DNA of 64,000 nt from Xiphophorus maculatus (taxonomy: Eukaryota > Chordata > Actinopteri > Cyprinodontiformes > Poeciliidae), in the NCBI RefSeq assembly GCF_002775205.1, contig NC_036458.1:682983-746982 (forward strand). The letters are read 5' to 3'. Made by a program: the position numbers and the translations under genes. The notes under the pieces were generated by a model. It saw only the letters and a program-made list of their open reading frames with translations, was not told the DNA's origin and ran no database searches. Shown here piece after piece: positions 9,575 to 21,530 of the stretch; positions within the stretch are counted from its first letter, which is position 1; every line of letters begins with the position of its first letter.

Positions 9575-12500
9575 TCAGGCGGGGTGATGCTGGGCGGTGG
9601 CCAGGATCAGAGGAACCTCCTTGTCTCCGGTCCCGAGCAGAGGAAACATCCTCTCGGTGAACTCTGTGTTTGTGTGGAAGCTGTAAATCTCCGTTCCTGA
9701 CTTGACGTTGTAGAAGGAGACCTGACCCTCCTCCACGTCCAGGAAGATGCCCACCTGTCGCAGCTTCGGGTGGTGACCTTTCACCTGCCGGGCAGAGACA
9801 GAGAGCAGCCAGTGGCAGCATGAGTTTCTGCCGTCAGCTTTCAAACAGTCATTCTCAGTTGGATTCAGGTATTTAAAGGACGTCGTTTGTAAAGTTCCAG
9901 TCAAATATAGCAGCAATATTTGGGTTTGCTAGCCTGTCATAAGAGGAGAATGGGTGTTCAAATATCAAAGTCATCTTTTCACCATGTTTACTCATTTATA
10001 AACGTGAATGTCAAACTTGTCTAGCTTGCTAATGTTTAATTAGCAAGCTAAACAGTTACTGATTATTTTCCTTCAGGGTAAATAATTAATTTCCAGACGA
10101 TATTTAGAGTAGAAGCTAAACATTTAGCTTTCTAACTAACTTTTCACTGTTTAACTTCAGACATGGCGCCATCATAGACCTTGGTCAGAGGCGGTGCAGT
10201 GAGCACCCTCAGCTGGTTGCCGCACCACCAGATGGCGTAGTATCCGTTTGTGGGACTCATGTCAAACAGGCCTTTCCTCTTGGCCGACTCACTGACCACA
10301 CCCAGTTTCCAGTCCTTGTTCTCCCCAACAGAAACCTGCGAGACAAAAAAGCAGGGTCTATTAAAGCAAGTTCTGGTTCTGTTGACCAACCCTGTGAAGA
10401 AACCTTGACACTCAACCAGGTCCTGATCCTTGGCCTCCCACCAGAGATCATCAGATCCAGAGATCCCTGCCCATGACATGATCTTGATTCCAAATAAGAA
10501 AAAACCCTGAAAGAGACTCGGATCCTCAACCAGATCTCCACAACATCAGCAGACTGAGGACTCCTCCACAAAAACCAGACTTACAAACAGATCCATCAGA
10601 AGATGCCACTAGTCCTCAACGAGAGCTGGACTGGCAAAACAGTGTAACCATCACCTTGATTTTAAGACCACCAAGATCTCACATTATTTAAGAGCCCAAC
10701 CCTTTGACCTCCAACAAGGTAAGATCCTGACCCTCATCCTGTCACAGAACAAGATATGAACCATCAACAAGGCTCTCATCCTCAACCAGATCAATGCAGA
10801 ACTAGAACAGACTCAAATGTTTGTTTCTTTGATAAAATCCTGACCTCTAAGAAGAGACAAACCAAACAGAGGCATGTCACCCTCACCTTGGCCACCTGTT
10901 AATCCACATCTTGATCCCATCCAGATTTAATACCTGACCAGGATCCCCTACAATGTAAGATTCATAAACATTGAGATCCTGACCTTACCCCTGAAGGAGA
11001 ACTCCATCAGATCTTGACCTTTGACAAGAATCACCTTCAACTGGCAACATCTCAGCACATAGCAACTCCAGAAGACTCTGGCTTTCTTGATCTGCCATCC
11101 ATGACTAGAGCTGGTCTACCAATAAGTCAAGATCCTGATTCAGAAAGTTCCAATCTGCTCCAACATTTGAGTCCTTACCATTCGGTGCTACCCACACAAA
11201 GATCCTGATAGAGGGTCTCAGCCCCATTGTTCTGATCAACAGTCTGAACCCACAGCATGTTCCTCGCCCTAATCTCCAGTGGTCAAGGCCCTCTGACCTA
11301 CTTTCAACAAGATTCTTACTCTCTGGTATGGTCAGTGTTTGAGAAGATCTCATGCGAATACTGGCCCCAGAGAGATTTTGGCCTAGAAATAAAGTGAGAC
11401 CATCAGCTTATCCCCAACCAAAGAAGGAGCCTGATCCTCATCTAGACAAGATATTTATCTCCAAACATCTCAAACCATGAAAAAATCCAAATATAAGACA
11501 AGCTTTAAACTTGGATCTTCCTGTGGCCTCTACGACATCCTGATCGTTTGCCTGGTTTTCACTGCGTGGTACGGGTTGATGCGGTCCAGTACGCTATTTT
11601 ACGGTCCACTATGTTCAGGAGAGCATGTCCACCACCAGCAGGACTCTCACTGGACAGACACGGTTAAACCCAAACACCTGACATGATGCCATCAGTACCA
11701 GTACAATAACAAACATGATGCACTGCTGTGTCGTTTTCCCCGTCCCCCAATCAATGGGCTGTGCTGTGTGACTAACTGTACTGTACCATTGTCCTTTGGA
11801 CTTACAACTGAAGGGAGCCCAGGACCGGCAGGTTGCCATTACGAAAACAGGCAAAATAGCGTACCGAACGTCGCCGAACTGTACCACACCAGTCAATGGA
11901 AACAAGGCATTTAAGGAAGACAAGAAGCAACTCAACATCTACCTCATCGTCAGCAACAACTAAACCAGTAAAATGAATGTAAGCGCCACTCTGACACCAA
12001 ACAAAACAAGATCCTGACTAACCTCCCAGTAGTGACGCCCAGAGCTAAACCCTTCCTTGGCGATGACACAAGACCAGACGTCAAATCGGTGATGGCTGTT
12101 TCTGAAAAACTGCAGCTTCTCTCCTCTCTTCAGCTGCTTCCTGTCTTCTGACAGGATCAGGAATGGGTACGCTGTCACCGGGTTCAGCGTCACATCCTCT
12201 GAAGAAGCACAGGATGATATGTGGAAATACATTCAGGTCTCGGCTGGACGTCAGAGGTCATGACAGACTGAGCAAAAAGGAACAGTTCAGATCTTATGCC
12301 TTTCAGCCATAAGATCAGACAGAGGTCAATGATCCGAGGTACAGCTCACCTATGTAGGCCCGGGCTTTCTTCAGTCCTAAAACAGAACAAAGAAGAACAT
12401 TGAGAAGAACAACTCCAATGCAGAAATGACCTTCCTTTATTCTCCGGAGCACTGCTTGGAGCACCGGATGATTTGGTGACCAAACCAACTCGTGGACTGA

Positions 12501-15500
12501 GAACCTGCAGAGGACATTTTGAGCATCATTGTTATAGCAACCACTGATCTGATCAATTTGTCTCTTAAAATAGAAAAGCTTGAGGAGTTTTAGGTCCAGC
12601 TGATATTTCCTGGTGGTGGAGCAGTCGTCTTCTCCATTGGCGTACAGCAAGAGGATCCTGGGTTTGAATCCCAAGCAGAGCCTTATCTGGGTCTGGATCT
12701 AATAACTCTTGGATCTAAACACCTAAAAACCCTCTGTATGGCTGTTTCAGGTGACCCTGGTACCTCAAACTGATGAACCGACCAACAGTCGATTTCTCAT
12801 GTTCTCTAAAGTTCAAATCAAGGATTATTATCTGTAATCCGTGTATTGCAGTAATAATCCAACAATCTCAGTGGGATGATTGTCAACATATTTTCTGCAT
12901 GTCAAGATGAAGTCCAACTTGAACAAATGTAAAACTGTTGAATCTACGTACCTGTAACATGCTTACTCTTCTTTGTGTCTGAGGGAGGAAACAGAACGAA
13001 ACTGAAATATCTCCAGTAATATAAGGACTTTATTTGTCCAGCCACTGCAGGAAGGTCATGACCCTGAGCCATGACCCTGAGTCATGACCCCGGTCTCTGG
13101 TCTCACCTTTCAGAGACCATTGACTCATTCTCAGAGTTGACTTGCTTCCTCTCAGACTCATCATGCTCTCGGCTGCCATCAGGTCACCTGGTGGAACTGG
13201 AACAGAGACCGTTCAGACACTGACCTCTCACCTGGAGACCCATTCTTCTTGAATGTTTGACTTACAGGAGTCTTTGGAGTCTCTGGAGCCTCTAGAATCT
13301 CTGGAGGCCCTCGGGCGGATCTCTCCCATCCAGATTTCGTCTACCTTGATCTTGACGTCGGACAGACTGCTCTTCACATCGTCCAGGTGGAAGTGAAGGG
13401 ACAACTCGGCCTCTTCGTCAGCGTCATCATGTTTCTTTTCATCCAGCGGAGCCGTGGCCTCCTCAAAGCTCTGAGACGAAGGGAAGAAGAGAATAGAATA
13501 GAATTACTTTATTCATCCCAGCAGGGAAATTATTTTGGGAGGGAGAAGAAGGTGAAGAAGTCTTTTATTTGTGACGCCTCCACCACCGGCTGGTCAGCTG
13601 TTACCTGTAGGAAGCTGATGTGATCCTGACTGATGGCCTGGACCTCCAGCGTTGCCCTTCTGTCGGTCAGCTGGCTAAGCTCCGCCTCCAGGCGCTGCAC
13701 CATGGCCTCCCCCTTCGACGTCACAGCCTCCAGCTGGCTTTGGATCCCACCCACCACTTGAGTCCGGATCTGGACCAGCGAGGCGGACACTTCATCCAGA
13801 AGGTGCTCGACATCGCCTCGCTCTTTATCTGCGTAGTTCTGAGACCAAAGCACACAGAACCTTTTCACTGACTGAACTTCACCAAGAAGTTCTGACCCGG
13901 TCCAGAGTAACCGGCAAAGACCTTCAGAAAGTCTGAAGAACTGCTGATGCTGAGGATCAAAGTAACATATTACTGTAAAAATCTCTCAACGCAGATAAAA
14001 ACATAAACATTAGCATGCTCCCATTAGCCACTTGAATTTCAGGATGATGGCCATTTTCCAAGATGGCTGCTATTTTTGAGACTTTTAAACCAATTATTGT
14101 CAGAAAATGTTCCCCATGTTCATGACTTGGATAAACTTTGTTGCATCAGATGTTTTCATCGTATTGACTTTAAAATAATATGTAGAAAAATCACAAATTG
14201 AACTTTGCTGTTAACGAGTCTTAAACCAGTGGCTAACAGGAAGGAGATAAAAACGTGAAACAGACCGAGACACTTGCCTTAATGGTTAACATTAGCTTCC
14301 ACCATTTTTTCTGTGTTAAGCAGTTTAGCAGCATAGCATTAGCTTAAACCAATTGATTATGTGTTTAGCAGTCTAGCATTCGCTTCTGCTAAGTTTTTGC
14401 TTTTAGCAGTCTAGCGTTAGCTTCTGCTAAGTTTTTGTGTGTAGCGGTTTAGCGGAAGCAGAGCTAAGATTCTTAGTTATTGAATTAGTGAAACAAACTT
14501 TTTGGTCAGCTGTGCCCTCTGCTGGCTATAGCTACTGAAGATCTTAGTGCAAACAAATTCTCCATAGCAACCAATTTGAAAAATGGTTGCTATGGTTGCT
14601 AATGGTTGCCAGAAAAAGGAAACAAGATCACACAAGAAAATAAATCTTATTTCTATGGTCTCTGATTGACACCAAACACTTTCATCTAATTGGCAATTTT
14701 AGTGCAAAAATTCTATGACAACAATGGAGGCCATCTTGAAAAATGGCTGCCATCTTAAATTTTGACATGCAGTTCTTGAGTAAAACTTTTGCTGAAATGT
14801 TCAATTATCTGCTGCACTATGGGAGAGTCCAACTGCTTGATGGGAACCATGGAGAATGGAGAAATGGACCAGAACCATTAGAGCTGAATAATGTGAGGCG
14901 AACCGGACCTGCACGGATTCCAGCTTCCTCTTCAGGTCGCTCAGACGGATCTCCTTCTCTTTGATGCGGTTCAGGATCTCCTGCTCTGTCCTCGCCACCA
15001 GTTTCTGAACACAAACACTGATGAAGAACCTGCAGAGCTAGCTGGACTCGAGCAGGATGCAGGTTCTGTCCTCTCTACCTGTTTGCCGAGTCTCTCAGTC
15101 TGGACGGAGACGGTTTTGTGAGTGCGATGATCCTGCAGGACGCAGATGGCGCAGATGCAGCACTGACATGTCTTACAGTAGACCTGGAGACAAAGAGACG
15201 ACGTGAGGTTGAGCGTCCTCTGGTCTCCACCCAAAGACATTCAGCAGGACAACATGGAGACAAGACACTGCAGACAGACACGGACAGCCAGTGAAGGAAA
15301 GTGAACATTGAGGAGAAACAAATTACCGTTACAGGAAATCAGTTTATCCGCCGTTAGCGGTGGCTATGCTAACTAGCTCTGGCATTAATGACAGGCTATG
15401 CTAACTGCAGCTCAGTAGAATGATTTAAACTTTTTGTTATAAAAGTTCTCTTCAGCTTCAACTTATTGAGGCTAAAATGATCCACTTCTACATTTCAGGC

Positions 15501-17151
15501 TGGTACATTTTCTGGAAACACAGGAGATCTCATTCTGCCCAGTATGAACCCAGTGTGAACCCAGTACGAACCCAGTGTGAACCCAGTATGAACCCAGTGT
15601 GAACCCAGTGTGAACCCAGTATGAACCCAGTGTGAACCCAGTATGAACCCAGTGTGAACCCAGTATGAACCCAGTGTGAACCCAGTATGAACCCAGTGTG
15701 AACCCAGTGTGAACCCAATGTGAACCCAGTGTGAACCCAGTGTGAACCCAATGTGAACCCAGTGTGAACCCAATGTGAACCCAGTGTGAACCCAGTACGA
15801 ACCCAGTGTGAACCCAGTGTGAACCCAATGTGAACCCAGTGTGAACCCAGTATGAACTCAGTGTGAACCCAGTGTGAACCCAATGTGAACCCAGTGTGAA
15901 CCCAGTGTGAACCCAATGTGAACCCAGTGTGAACCCAGTGTGAACCCAGTATGAACCCAGTGTGAACCCAGTGTGAACCCAGTATGAACCCAGTGTGAAC
16001 CCAGTATGAATCCAGTATGAACCCAATGTGAACCCAGTGTGAACCCAGTATGAACCCAATGTGAACCCAGTGTGAACCCAGTATGAACCCAGTATGAACC
16101 CAGTGTGAACCCAGTATGAACCCAATGTGAACCCAGTGTGAACCCAGTATGAACCCAATGTGATCCCAGTGTGAACCCAATGTGAACCCAGTGTGAACCC
16201 AGTGTGAACCCAATGTGAACCCAGTGTGAACCCAGTATGAACCCAGTGTGAACCCAGTGTGAACCCAGTATGAACCCAATGTGAACCCAGTGTGAACCCA
16301 GTATGAACCCAATGTGATCCCAGTGTGAACCCAATGTGAACCCAGTGTGAACCCAGTGTGAACCCAATGTGAACCCAGTGTGAACCCAATGTGAACCCAG
16401 TGTGAACCCAGTGTGAACCCAGTATGAACCCAGTGTGAACCCAGTGTGAACCCAGTATGAACCCAGTGTGAATCCAGCAGGTCTGGAGCATCTGGATCGC
16501 CCTGTTCCTGAAGGTTAGGTTGTGCTGCTTGCCTCCATCAGGCGGCGGTGTGTGGTGCAGGTGCGGCCCTTGAGGGCCTCCTGGGGGTCCAGCAGCGGGT
16601 GCTTGGCGTAGAAGGCGGTGTTGTAGTGCGGCTGCAGGTGTTCGCTGCAGTAGGAGGCGGTGCAGGTGAGGCAGGAGCTGACGGCCGGCTGCTTCACCCC
16701 GGAGCAGATGTCACACCACACCACGTCCTCCGGGGCCGCCGGCGCCGGGAGCGGCGACAGGAACGGGTTGGTGCTCCAGCCGTCCTCCGTGGCGTCCGGC
16801 GAGCCGTTCCCCACTGGCGCCGAGAACCCCGTGGCGCCGTAACGCGTCTGCTTGAATTTATCGGCTATCAGAGCAAAGACCTTGTTGATGCTGAGCTGGG
16901 GACGCTCGTCAAACTGCCGCTTACACAGAGGACAGGTACAGACCGAGCTGGACGCCCAGTACCCGCCGATGCACGCCTGCAGGGACACAGAGGTCAAAGG
17001 TCAGTCAGACAGCGGCGCCCCGAGGGCATCAGGAGGGCGTTACCTGGCAGAAGTTGTGTCCGCAGGGCGTAGAAACCGGGTCAGTGAACAGGTCCAGGCA
17101 GATGGAGCAGGTCAGCTCCTGCTCCGAGAACAGTTCTGGTGCCTCCGCCAT
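9575..17151 (-). CDS. TRIM-family E3 ligase (RING, two B-boxes, coiled coil, PRY-SPRY), TRIM25-like
   Basis: Twelve coding exons, 5' to 3': 17151-17044, 16976-16533, 15183-15079, 15004-14909, 13838-13605, 13470-13266, 13187-13107, 12978-12952, 12376-12350, 12198-12023, 10335-10180, 9784-9575; about 622 residues. The C3HC4 RING is complete (C15, C18, C30, H32, C35, C38, C51, C54). B-box 1 is at about 108-150, B-box 2 at about 173-215 (CTTH...[13 protein letters not shown]), the coiled coil at about 220-330 on classic 96-bp and 234-bp TRIM exons, and PRY-SPRY at 443-622 (EDVTLNP, GRHYWEV). RING proteins of this kind ubiquitinate or ISGylate targets, often in antiviral signalling; the substrate is unknown. 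The intron after exon 2 uses a GC donor (ATGGAG|gcaagc), and a minisatellite follows it. The small exons 7-9 are the least certain joins. The exact orthologue is not identified. Confidence 0.85.
10380..11470. repeat. Degenerate GATCCTGACC-rich array in a TRIM intron
   Basis: Across about 1.1 kb of this intron, variants of (A)AGATCCTGACCTC and CAACAAG/CAACCAG recur at irregular 25-60 base spacing (for example near 10420, 10722, 10977, 11128, 11429 and again near 12010). It looks like an old, diverged tandem repeat. No exon is evident inside it. Confidence 0.5.
11549..11909. mobile_element. Non-autonomous DNA transposon (MITE) of unassigned family
   Basis: The left end TGCCTGGTTTTCACTGCGTG and the reverse complement of the right end, TGCCTTGTTTCCATTGACTG, align over about 60 bases, both followed by GGTACG and AGTACGCTATTTT-like blocks. 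The element is about 361 bp with no coding potential. No clear target-site duplication was seen, so the family is left open. Confidence 0.65.
12590..12690 (+). mobile_element. Degraded tRNA-derived SINE-like fragment
   Basis: TGGTGGTGGAGCAGTCGTC followed 40 bases later by GGATCCTGGGTTTGAATCCC resembles the A-box and B-box region of teleost tRNA-derived repeats. The GTTTGAATCC core is a decayed pol III B-box. It lies in a TRIM intron. It does not fold as a credible functional tRNA. Confidence 0.45.
13484..13545 (-). mobile_element. 3'-terminal LINE scrap
   Basis: On the minus strand the stretch reads AATTTCCCTGCTGGGATGAA then TAAAGTAATTCTATTCTATTC. This is the kind of 3' end with an ATTCT-type tail left by Rex1-like fish LINEs. 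Only about 60 bp remain. Confidence 0.5.
15539..16478. repeat. 11-bp minisatellite, about 85 copies
   Basis: Tandem GAACCCAGTGT and GAACCCAGTAT units, with occasional CCCAATGT variants, run for about 940 bp in the TRIM intron after exon 2. Because 11 is not a multiple of three, all minus-strand frames stay open and translate as an 11-residue [11 protein letters not shown] repeat. These long frames (up to 339 residues) are a by-product of the array, not genes. Confidence 0.97.
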
Positions 17152-18837
17152 CTTTAAAGAGCAGCTGGACAGAACCCAGCTGTGGAGGAGAAACCTGGTG
17201 AGCGAGTTCTGGACCAGAACTGGACCAGCTCTGCTCTCCGGCCCAGTTCAGATCAATCTTTACATTTAGACCAATTAACTCCTAGTTCAGCCAAAATGAC
17301 AAGAAATCAGGAAGGTTAACCATCACACTTCCTGTTTATTAAGTTCAGACACAGCAGCTCAGTTCTGCTAATGCGCTAATAGCAGAGCTACGTTTTAGCT
17401 TAGCGCTTTTGCTAACGCCTAGCTTCCCCTTATTTGTCCAGATAAATTCTAAAGCGCCAATTTCCTGGCCTGTTGTACAAACGTTCAGTTGAATAAAGTT
17501 TGACATGTGTTGAAGTTTTGGTTATAAAATAAAGGATTCTTCAAGTAGTTAAAACGATTAAACTGAACCTAATTTATCCTCAGACAATAACCTAACACAC
17601 ACACACACACAGGATATATTTGGAGGTTTTTAAATTTATTATTTTTAGTTTTATGAGCTGACCTTATGTGTCCTGAAAGCACCTTTTAAATAAAATATAT
17701 AATAATAATGATCATAAATACCTAGTCTGCTACGAACAAGGTCGTTGCCATGGTTACTGCTTCACGTGGCGGCAGATTTCCTGGTATTTATACTAATTAA
17801 TATTAAGATGTTTTTATGGAGGCGACAGGCGGAGCAGCAGCTGCTCTGTTTCCCCTAAACCAGGATCTATAAAGGAACGGTGCGCACGCATTATATATAT
17901 ATATATATATATGTGTGCCACACTTTTCTAAATTTTTCCGTAGGCCAAGTTTTAGTGTGAAAACTGCGCGCTGTTTTATACATGAGGCCCCTGAACAGGT
18001 GCGAGCAGGTGAAAAAGGGGGCGGAGCCAGGTTAACGTCACAAATCCTTCAGGCAGAAGTGATGATTCAGCATCTGGGCTGAGCTGTCAAGGTAGAGCTG
18101 ACCAGCTTCCTGCAGCTCCAAGGCCATGTGACTGGAAACCCTGGAAGCTGATTGGCTGATAGAGCTGGAAGTGTTTCGGCTGCAGGTTGTTTCTGTCCAG
18201 TGGAGCCAGACGGGCTGCAGCGTCCTCTCTCCTCACTTTCAGGATGTTAGGAGTTAAGTTAAAGTTATTTTGTGTTTTAAGGGCAAGAGAGAATAAAGCG
18301 TGTTCCCTCCCCTCGTTTCGATCGGATGTAATGGACCAATGGAGCAGAGCAGAACTGGGAAGTTAAAGGTGAAGTTTTGAATATTTTTACTGATAAAATC
18401 AGTTGAAGGTTTTAAGGCAAAACCCGATGAATTCACAGCAGTCTGCCTTAAATAAATGTAAATAAATAATAAAAATTAACTTTCCCATCAGGGAACTGGG
18501 AACTCCCAGATCCACATGACCATTTAGGTGCAAATGAGAGCAAAAATATTAATAAAAAGTTTGTGAAATTCACAAAAAACTGCCAACGTTTGAAAAATGC
18601 TGGGCTATTGGGACTTCCTGTTTTCTGTCCAATCAGAGCCCAGAGAGACACGCCCACTCTCTCTCGCCTCTGATTGGTTCTGAAGGTTCTGTAGATGGTT
18701 CTGATGCTCCTGGGTCAAGAATTATTCTGACAGCCACTGTTTGGACCTTCATACTGTACACAGAAAGGGTGGGAATCACCATGGCAACAGTTGAAGATTG
18801 AAGGTTTTAAGTCAGTCAGAAATTAGCAACAATGATT

Positions 18838-19160
18838 TGGGTTAGCAAGCTAAATGTTCAGCATAATATTTTTTCTGGTTTTATTTATTGGATCAGGAAA
18901 TAAATAAAACCAAAGATTTAGCTTGCCAACATATAACTTACAATATTTAATTTACAAAATAAATATTTAGCTTTATGATAAATATTTAGAGAGGCAGCTG
19001 ACTACTTACCTACAAACTAAATATTGTCACTTTGTATATATATATATGAGCTAGCTTCTTTACTAAATATTTAGGTTATAAATTAAATATTCTTGCTAGC
19101 TCTTAGCTGAATATTTAACTTGCTAACAGTTTAGCTTGAAACTAACATTTATAAATTACA
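18838..19160. repeat. Diffuse (G)CTAA/AATATTTA-rich repeat
   Basis: Short words such as GTTAGCAAGCTAAA, AATATTTAG and CTTGCTAAC recur irregularly with no fixed period. Similar texture occurs in several other introns of the window. Confidence 0.45.
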
Positions 19161-19456
19161 TGATTGAAAAGTGAAAACCTTTTCTCCTCTAACAGACTAT
19201 TTAACCCTAATTATTGCTGCTAATATGTGACTGTGCAACTTTACAAACGCACTTCGTAGGAAATAGGTTAGCAACCAGAACCACATCTGGCCCAAAAGAA
19301 CTCAAAGCCCGCCTGCTTTACCAGAAACATCCTGATGGCTCTCAGTCCCGCGGGGCTAATGCTAGCAGCTAGCAGCGGGGAGGGCCAGGTTTCACCTTAT
19401 TTCAGGTTATTTCTGACTGATAAAGTTTTAGTTTTTAAAAAATTCTGAAACAAAAT

Positions 19457-19902
19457 GTGGCCGAAATGGGTTTTCTCCATAGGGTGGCTGGGCTCTCCCT
19501 TAGAGATAGGGTGAGAAGCTCAGTCATCCGGGAGGGACTCAGAGTAGAGCCGCTGCTCCTTCACATCGAGAGGAGCCAGTTGAGGCTCGGGCATCTGGTC
19601 AGGATGCCTCCTGGACGCCTCCCTGGTGAGGTGTTCCGGGCACGTCCCACCGGGAGGAGGCCCCGGGGAAGACCCAGGACACGCTGGAGGGACTATGTCT
19701 CTCGGCTGGCCTGGGAACGCCTCGGGATTCCCCCGGAAGAGCTGGAAGAAGTGGCCGGGGAGAGGGAAGTCTGGGCCTCCCTTCTGAAGCTGCTACCCCC
19801 GTGACCCGACCCCGGATAAGCGGAAGAAGATGGATGGATGGATGGATGGATGGATGGATGGATGGATGGATGGATGGATGGATGGATGGATGGATGGATG
19901 GA
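19457..19902 (+). mobile_element. 5'-truncated RTE-type (Rex3-like) LINE with target duplication
   Basis: A 115-codon open frame (19457-19804) encodes the C-terminal tail of an RTE-clade polymerase. It shows [37 protein letters not shown] and [16 protein letters not shown], ending in LLKLLPP. A (GGAT)n tail follows at about 19830-19902, as in Rex3. The insertion is bounded by a perfect 11-bp target duplication TGAAACAAAAT (19446-19456 and 19903-19913). The open frame and perfect duplication suggest a recent, dead-on-arrival insertion. Confidence 0.9.
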
Positions 19903-20443
19903 TGAAACAAAATAAGTCTGATTACATGTAAATACTTCTTGACCTTATTTAAATGCGGTTCCTGAGCACAACCTGATCAGGAAAAATGAGCAAAACGGGA
20001 ACCTCAACTTCCCAAAACTCAGCAACGTGACGTCATTTCCCCCGGAAAACCGGGGAGTCCGCTGACAGGTGGACCGGGTCCGTCACACCTGGACCCGACC
20101 TGAAGCTCCTTCTCTGCGAGACAAACAGAACAGAACCTCAGGAATGGACCGGGTAGGCGGACAGGAATCCCGGCAGGTTTCCGCATGAATCGCCTCGGAT
20201 CAGCAGCTTCTACCTGTTCCCTCCTCACCTGGAGGAGGAGGGAACCTGGGCCACAGGTGGAGTTGATTTTAACCAGCAGACATCAGAAATGAGGTTGATT
20301 CAGAACCAGGCTGCTGAGCAGAACCGTCGTTTTAAAAACCCAAACATCTGAACGTTTTCTAATTTCACTCAAATTAAACCAAGCTAACCGGAAACAGCAA
20401 ACAAACTTTAAATTTAATCTTGTTAACTGAAACAGTTCCTTAC

Positions 20444-20530
20444 CTTCTCCTCCGCCACTCGTCCAGTTTCTGCCCCAAACCCTGAAAGTCAGGTCTGTGA
20501 CGTCATCGGGAGGCGGGGCTAGCAGAACTG
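20444..20530 (-). other. Probable noncoding first exon and promoter of the TRIM gene
   Basis: On the minus strand GGCGGAGGAGAAG is followed by the donor GTAAGG (boundary 20444/20443). Upstream lies GC-rich sequence with TGACGTCA (CRE-like) near 20497. Together with the acceptor at 17180 this makes a sensible 5' UTR intron. The transcription start is not determined. Confidence 0.5.
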
Positions 20531-20639
20531 GCCAGGTGAGTCCGCGGGTGGAGACACCTGCTGCACCTGTTTGATGCTGTTTTAGTCACAGATCATCCAG
20601 GAAGGATTCATTCATAAACCTGGTGGTTTTGGAAAACCA

Positions 20640-21060
20640 GAAAAATTATTTCAAACTATTTTAGGGCCTATAATAATGGAAAAGTATTCTAAGAATATAA
20701 GTAAAACTAATTTAAATTTAAAAAACCAATACAATAAAAATGACTTAGAAAGAAAAGTAGTGTTTTGTAGTAATAATAGCAATAATAATAATAATAAAAC
20801 TAGCATAAAACTAAAAATAAAGTAAAACAAACGTAAGAAAAATAAAATAAACTGAGATTAACATAAAATTAAACAAAAAACTTTAGTAAAATAAAAAATT
20901 AAAATAAAAAGTAGAAAATAAATAAAATTAACCCCCAAAAAATTAAGTAAAAGGAAATTAAAAGAAAAGTAAATTAAGAAGTAAAGTAACTAAAGATACT
21001 TTCGGGGACAAAATTTACACAACTAAACAAAATAAAAAACATAAACCTACAACAGTTTGA
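20640..21060. repeat. A-rich low-complexity DNA
   Basis: About 400 bases of AAATAAA, AATAAAA and TAATAATAA words between the TRIM promoter and a LINE remnant. No coding or structured feature is seen. Confidence 0.7.
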
Positions 21061-21084
21061 AAAAGTCAAGCCTGACCTTTGACC

Positions 21085-21530
21085 CTTGCTGATGCCTTGC
21101 TGGAGGGCAGCGGACGGACGACGCCCCTTCAATGTCTCTTTCTGGAAAGACTTTATTATATTCAGTCTCATATCCTCAACAGTTTTTCACTTTTATACAC
21201 AGATGTACTTTTTGGTTACTACAATGTCTGTCCTGCTAATAAGAATCAATTTTATGTAATTAATCTATTGTCAATTCTAGTTAAATTTCATATTCATAAA
21301 TGCAATTTAAACTGTTTTTATCTGAATTACAACACTATGCAGAAACTACACAGACTCTACGATCCCAAAGCTGTAAAGACTCTTGAAATTCTTTAACTGT
21401 CTTCCCTGAAACATTCTTATCTGTTTGTATTATACTTTCTATTATTTCTATTCCATGTAAGCCCTGCTGTTTTTTACCTTTTCCCTCATTCTATACATTT
21501 TATTGACATTTTGATGCCATAATAAAAAAA
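21085..21530 (+). mobile_element. 3' fragment of an L1/Tx1-type LINE
   Basis: The frame ending at 21396 reads DVLFGYYNVCPANKNQFYVI followed by NLLSILVKFHIHKCN. This matches the conserved C-terminal block (DVLFG, INLLI, KFHIHKCK) after the reverse transcriptase of Tx1-like L1 elements in fish. A 3' UTR and an AATAAAAAAAC tail follow near 21520. The upstream domains are missing, so this is a dead 5'-truncated copy. Confidence 0.72.

Larger units (their letters stand above)
17152..20443 (-). other. 5' end of the TRIM exon with start codon, then large first intron
   Basis: The acceptor TTTCTCCTCCACAG ends at 17180, so the first coding exon carries about 28 nt of 5' UTR (17152-17179). From there to 20443 is one intron of about 3.3 kb. 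It holds a short (AC)n at about 17597-17612, an (AT)n at about 17890-17912, AT-rich TTAGC-type sequence at 18.8-19.15 kb and a LINE fragment at 19457-19902. No other gene is seen. Confidence 0.6.

Noticed and set aside
12640-12672. tRNA gene at GGGTTTGAATCCC
   Set aside because: Only a decayed B-box region is present, with no matching acceptor stem. It is best read as a SINE relic.
15539-16478. CRISPR-like direct repeats
   Set aside because: The repeats are contiguous tandem units with no spacers, in an animal genome. The same holds for 572-1066 and 58554-59005.
15472-16491. Long minus-strand open frames (up to 339 residues) of [11 protein letters not shown] repeats
   Set aside because: They are open in several frames only because the 11-bp minisatellite lacks stops. 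They lie in an intron and no family resembles them.
21079-21396. Independent small gene of 105 codons
   Set aside because: The sequence matches the C-terminal block of Tx1-type LINEs and is followed by an A-rich tail.
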